37,453 nt of DNA, from assembly GCA_009778165.1 (NCBI GenBank), contig WRKF01000179.1, positions 1 to 37,453 on the forward strand, in the 5' to 3' direction. Positions within the stretch are counted from its first letter, which is position 1. Each line of letters starts with the position of its first letter. The notes under the pieces were generated by a model. That model had not been told where the DNA came from. It did no database searches and saw only the letters and a program-made list of their open reading frames with translations. The DNA comes from Defluviitaleaceae bacterium (GTDB lineage Bacteria; Bacillota; Clostridia; Lachnospirales; UBA5962). The translations under genes were made by a program, and so were the position numbers. This document shows, in pieces, positions 34,758 to 37,453 of this stretch.

Positions 34758-36532
34758 GCAGAGAAAAGGAATACAGCATTTTGTACCTTGTTTGGCGGGT
34801 TTGTGTACAATATATAAAAACATCCAAATGGCAAGGAGTATTAGAGCAGCTTGTTACAATAATCCACGCTTTATCATATACCGCTATTATCGCTGCTACA
34901 CGTGTTTTGTTTGATACTATAACACAAGCTAGCCAGGGCACAATGGATTTTTGGGAAGTCGCAACACCCCTCGCTATCTTGGTTGCTTTAACAATTGGTC
35001 AGCAAATTATTTCCGCAGCAGAAAGTTTTATTAGTTTAGAGTTGTCAGCCAAAAATTTTTGCAGATATATGGAGCAGTTTCAGCGAAAAATAGGCCGCCT
35101 GCAAGCAGAACATTTTGAAGACACAGACTTTTTGAACGACGTATTTAGAGCAAAGAATTTTATAGACGAAGAAGAGCTAGGCGATTTTATGTCTTTGTGC
35201 TTTCGCATTGTCACTTTTTTTTCTGTGTTTTTCATCTCTGTTAGTGTTTATTTATTTTCACTAACTCCCATTTTGCTTTTAGTAATAGTAGCCGCCTTTA
35301 TCCCCGCACTTTTAGGGCAATTGGCACAAATCAAAATTTTTGATGAGCTAGAAGAAGAAAACGCACCACTCCGCCGCCAAAATGAGTATTATCAAGAGGC
35401 TATAGCAAGCCGCAAAAATTTTAAAGAAACCCGTTTGCTGGGCGGTTTTCGCTTCTTTAACCGCCTTTTTACAGAAACACTTTACGATTTGACACAAAAC
35501 ACTTGGAAAACAGAACGCAAAGTCGCATTGTTGCGTACATTGTTAAATATTGCGGCATTTGCTGGGTTTGGTGTGTCTATTTTTATGCTATTTAACGCAA
35601 CAATGGCGGGCGATATTAGTGTTGGTGCTTTTGCTGCTGTTTTTGCGGCTCTTACACAAATATTTTCTCTTATGGAAGAAATTGTGTCAAGTGAGCTGAG
35701 CAGCGGAAGCGAATATATTGGCCAGCTAAACAATTACTACAAAATAATGGACATGGACGAAGTGGGCGGAAAAGAAGGCGATGCTGACTATTCAAAAGGC
35801 ATAATAGCCTATAAAATTAGCTTTACATATCCAGATAGGGAAGAAAAAGCCGTAAACAAAGTTTCGCTAACAATAAAAGAAGGCGAAACGATTGCAATCG
35901 TTGGTGAAAATGGTGCAGGAAAGTCAACGCTGGTACGCCTTTTGACAGGGTTATATCAGCCGAGCGGCGGAACTGTCAAAGTCGGCGGGCTAGACACTAA
36001 AAAAATACACCCGAATTCTGTTTATAAGGGCATTTCCGGCGTTTTTCAGCGATACCAACGCTACAAAATGTCGCTTAAAGATAATGTGTATATAAGTGAT
36101 ACAAAAAGCGAGCCAAACAAAGAAGCTATCGAACAGGCACTTTTTCAAGCGGAGTTTAATGAAAAAACAGCAACCCTAGACACAATGCTGTCGCCGGAGT
36201 TTGATGGCATTGACCTTTCCGGTGGTCAATGGCAGCGGTTGGCAATAGCCCGCGGGCTTTATCGCACAAGCAAATTTATAGTGCTTGACGAACCGACCGC
36301 AGCTATCGACCCAATAGAAGAAGAGCGGATTTTCAACCAATTTAAGGATCTGTCCAAAGATAAATGTGCAATTTTAGTAACCCATAGGCTTGGTTCCGCA
36401 AAGCTGGCAGACCGCATTATTGTAATGTCTGATGGGAAAATATCTGATATTGGAACGCACGATGAGCTTGTACTGCGTAAAGGTTTATATGCAAATATGT
36501 GGAAAGCGCAGGCAGCTTGGTATAGCAGGTAA
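34754..36532 (+). CDS. ABC exporter half-transporter 2 (permease-ATPase fusion)
   Basis: 592 residues from ATG 34754, with AGGAGG eight bases upstream inside the partner gene. Six membrane helices, then Walker A GENGAGKST near 383, Q loop VFQRYQRYK, signature LSGGQWQRLAIARG near 488, Walker B FIVLDEPTAAID near 509 and VTHRLGS. Both half-transporters have a full set of motifs, so neither site is obviously degenerate. A clear terminator follows at 36549-36589. Confidence 0.93.
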   Translation: MSREKEYSILYLVWRVCVQYIKTSKWQGVLEQLVTIIHALSYTAIIAATRVLFDTITQASQGTMDFWEVATPLAILVALTIGQQIISAAESFISLELSAKNFCRYMEQFQRKIGRLQAEHFEDTDFLNDVFRAKNFIDEEELGDFMSLCFRIVTFFSVFFISVSVYLFSLTPILLLVIVAAFIPALLGQLAQIKIFDELEEENAPLRRQNEYYQEAIASRKNFKETRLLGGFRFFNRLFTETLYDLTQNTWKTERKVALLRTLLNIAAFAGFGVSIFMLFNATMAGDISVGAFAAVFAALTQIFSLMEEIVSSELSSGSEYIGQLNNYYKIMDMDEVGGKEGDADYSKGIIAYKISFTYPDREEKAVNKVSLTIKEGETIAIVGENGAGKSTLVRLLTGLYQPSGGTVKVGGLDTKKIHPNSVYKGISGVFQRYQRYKMSLKDNVYISDTKSEPNKEAIEQALFQAEFNEKTATLDTMLSPEFDGIDLSGGQWQRLAIARGLYRTSKFIVLDEPTAAIDPIEEERIFNQFKDLSKDKCAILVTHRLGSAKLADRIIVMSDGKISDIGTHDELVLRKGLYANMWKAQAAWYSR

Positions 36533-36548
36533 TTCTGCACACTTTTCA

Positions 36549-36589
36549 AAAAAATCGGTTGACTCCTAAAGAGAGGCAACCGTTTTTTT
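36549..36589 (+). terminator. Intrinsic terminator of the ABC exporter genes
   Basis: CGGTTG pairs with CAACCG (36556-36561 with 36577-36582), extended by CTC/GAG, then seven T's; an A run precedes the stem so it can work in both directions. Confidence 0.85.
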
Positions 36590-36604
36590 GTTTTTTGAAA
36601 AAAC

Positions 36605-36663
36605 TCAACTAATGGTTTACTGAAAATGCAGCAAATTCAACTAATGGTTTATTGAAAATGCAG
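36605..36663. repeat. 27-bp direct repeat, two units
   Basis: Units at 36605-36631 and 36637-36663 (TCAACTAATGGTTTA, then TGAAAATGCAG) differ at one base, with a 32-base period. A partial inverse match (ACCTTAGTTGAG) lies at about 37106-37117 beyond the small gene. Confidence 0.75.
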
Positions 36664-36730
36664 TTTGCCTCTGATAGAATATATTTATAAAACAAGCCGC
36701 TTAAAAAAATAAATTTTTTTTAAAAAACGC

Positions 36731-36761
36731 TTGACTTTGGAGTTACTCCAGCATTTATAAT
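36731..36761 (+). promoter_or_regulatory. MerR-type promoter/operator (19-bp spacer), copy B
   Basis: TTGACT (36731-36736) and TATAAT (36756-36761), 19 bases apart, with the dyad TGGAGT-T-ACTCCA in the spacer. Apart from two changes it matches 3307-3337. Drives the small gene at 36819. Confidence 0.85.
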
Positions 36762-36775
36762 AACAACAGTTAAGA

Positions 36776-36793
36776 GTGTGGGCAGAGCCACAC
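36776..36793 (+). other. Leader hairpin, second copy
   Basis: GTGTGG and CCACAC with a six-base loop, as at 3352-3369, in the same position after the -10 box. Confidence 0.55.
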
Positions 36794-36818
36794 AGTAAGA
36801 ATAATAGGAGGCAATACA

Positions 36819-37016
36819 ATGTTGAAAAAAATAATTGGAAGAAAAGACGAAAAGGCAAATTTCACAAAAGTTACTATGGCAAAAACAGAACTCGGTCAAA
36901 ACCAAGCCGAATTCATTAAAGAAATGAAGAAAAAGTATGACACGGCAAATAAAGAAATGAAGCGAAAGTACGATGCGACAAATAGTTATCTATTCCTTAG
37001 AGTAAGATTCTTTTGA
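36819..37016 (+). CDS. Small charged protein under a MerR-type promoter
   Basis: 65 residues, no signal peptide, strongly basic and helical. It contains a duplicated segment, EMKKKYDTANK and EMKRKYDATNS. No family recognised. AGGAGG precedes ATG 36819 and a strong terminator follows the stop, so the unit has promoter, operator, ribosome-binding site, frame and terminator of its own. The last residues (YLFLRVRFF) look unlike the rest, and the gene could be truncated by a frameshift or nonsense change. It may be a target of the regulator at 3400-4251. Confidence 0.65.
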   Translation: MLKKIIGRKDEKANFTKVTMAKTELGQNQAEFIKEMKKKYDTANKEMKRKYDATNSYLFLRVRFF

Positions 37017-37038
37017 ACCCATTTTAAAATTAACTTCC

Positions 37039-37080
37039 AAAAAAATCAGTTGGCTCCAAAATATAGCCAACTGATTTTTT
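37039..37080 (+). terminator. Intrinsic terminator of the small gene
   Basis: AAATCAGTTGGCT and AGCCAACTGATTT form a perfect stem of at least 13 pairs with a 9-base loop, ending in six T's and preceded by A's. Confidence 0.9.
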
Positions 37081-37404
37081 ATTTTTTAAAATTTAGTGGT
37101 GAAAAACCTTAGTTGAGCTTTTAGAAATCAATAAAAATTGCTTTTAGAAATATTATTCTAATGCGAACTTTGAAACTCTCTATGTCACTCCCTATGTCAC
37201 ACTCTATGTGATGCTTTATATTAGAAAAAATAGAAAAAATGGGGAAAATCCTGTGATTAGAAATATAACCCCATTATACAGTATGCTCGGTAGCGAAACA
37301 AGCGGAAAATGTCCGAGTGCATCATTTTTTTGTTGAACGCCAAAATCAAAAAAATCTCACGGAAATCAATTTTCAAAATTCCAAAAATATGTTAAAATAG
37401 TTAT
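37081..37404. other. Non-coding stretch with short repeats
   Basis: No convincing gene. It holds GCTTTTAGAAAT twice (about 37117-37151), three 12-base units containing CTATGTCAC or CTATGTGA (37178-37211), and a weak hairpin CTCGG/CCGAG (37286-37317) before a T run at 37325-37331 that could be a terminator. Confidence 0.5.
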
Positions 37405-37453
37405 ATGGATAAAATCACAAGTATAGCTGAACATTTTTCAAGTCTTGAGACCA
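37405..37453 (+). CDS. Start of a gene cut by the window edge, possibly an ISAs1-type transposase
   Basis: Only 16 codons are visible, MDKITSIAEHFSSLET, from ATG 37405. The phrase I-x-x-HFSSLE resembles the N-terminus of ISAs1-family (H-repeat-type) transposases, which then continue with DPR; here Thr follows Glu. TAAAAT lies just upstream. There is no clear Shine-Dalgarno site. Too short for a firm call. Confidence 0.3.
   Translation, partial: MDKITSIAEHFSSLET

Noticed and set aside
1-37453. CRISPR arrays, tRNA or rRNA genes, phage attachment sites
   Set aside because: No regularly spaced repeats or recognisable tRNA/rRNA sequence was seen on either strand by eye; a dedicated search could still find something short.

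Overview
The window looks like a chromosomal segment of an anaerobic, low-GC Gram-positive bacterium of the class Clostridia. Supporting signs are Shine-Dalgarno sites of the AGGAGG type, pyruvate formate-lyase with its activase, an archaeal/eukaryal-type prolyl-tRNA synthetase of the kind common in Clostridia, a YlqH-like FlhB C-domain protein next to rnhB, a DUF5721-like protein, and PD-(D/E)XK 'Rpn'-type genes. No rRNA, tRNA or CRISPR was seen. The window cuts a gene at each edge.

Layout. 1-920: partial PD-(D/E)XK-like gene and a small membrane protein (minus). 1029-3174: proS and a CE4 polysaccharide deacetylase (minus). 3300-4440: a MerR-type DNA-binding domain fused to a CheY-like receiver, behind a MerR-type 19-bp-spacer promoter, followed by a strongly structured intergenic element. 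4434-7909: unknown helical protein, pflA, pflB (minus). 8361-12164: MetE-like protein, then copA and copZ (plus). 12183-17318: metG-tatD-metA and a small two-component pair (minus), probably one transcription direction. 17665-23756: a PucR/CdaR-like regulator with a structured leader, a zinc-ribbon membrane protein, PHP phosphoesterase, DUF5721-like, TPR protein, rnhB and ylqH-like (plus), several with overlapping start/stop codons. 23883-25930: UreI/AmiS-like channel and uxaC (minus). 26399-26773: MNT-type nucleotidyltransferase (minus) between two copies of an 86-bp promoter-bearing repeat. 27014-32888: a Tat-exported multi-cofactor flavoenzyme followed by tatB-like, tatA and tatC, two tandem GNAT acetyltransferases and an Rpn nuclease (plus). 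32955-36532: heterodimeric ABC exporter. 36819-37016: a small charged protein behind a second copy of the MerR-type promoter. The right edge has the first codons of what may be an ISAs1-type transposase.

How the parts fit together. The Tat genes sit directly behind a flavoprotein with a twin-arginine signal and FMN/Fe-S/FAD-type domains, so substrate and translocase look co-expressed. metG, metA and the MetE-like protein all concern methionine. The clearest candidate for something undescribed is the regulatory pair: the MerR-receiver fusion has Asn in place of the phosphoacceptor Asp, has a perfect internal ribosome-binding site and ATG that would release the receiver alone, and shares an almost identical operator, promoter and leader hairpin with the small gene 33 kb away. 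A second regulator in the window is the mirror image, an OmpR-type receiver with no DNA-binding domain. Other non-coding structure of note: a 112-bp MITE-like repeat in the leaders of pflB and uxaC, a possible pseudoknot in the leader of the PucR-like gene, and tandem hairpins at 23760-23852 with compensatory stem changes and identical loops.
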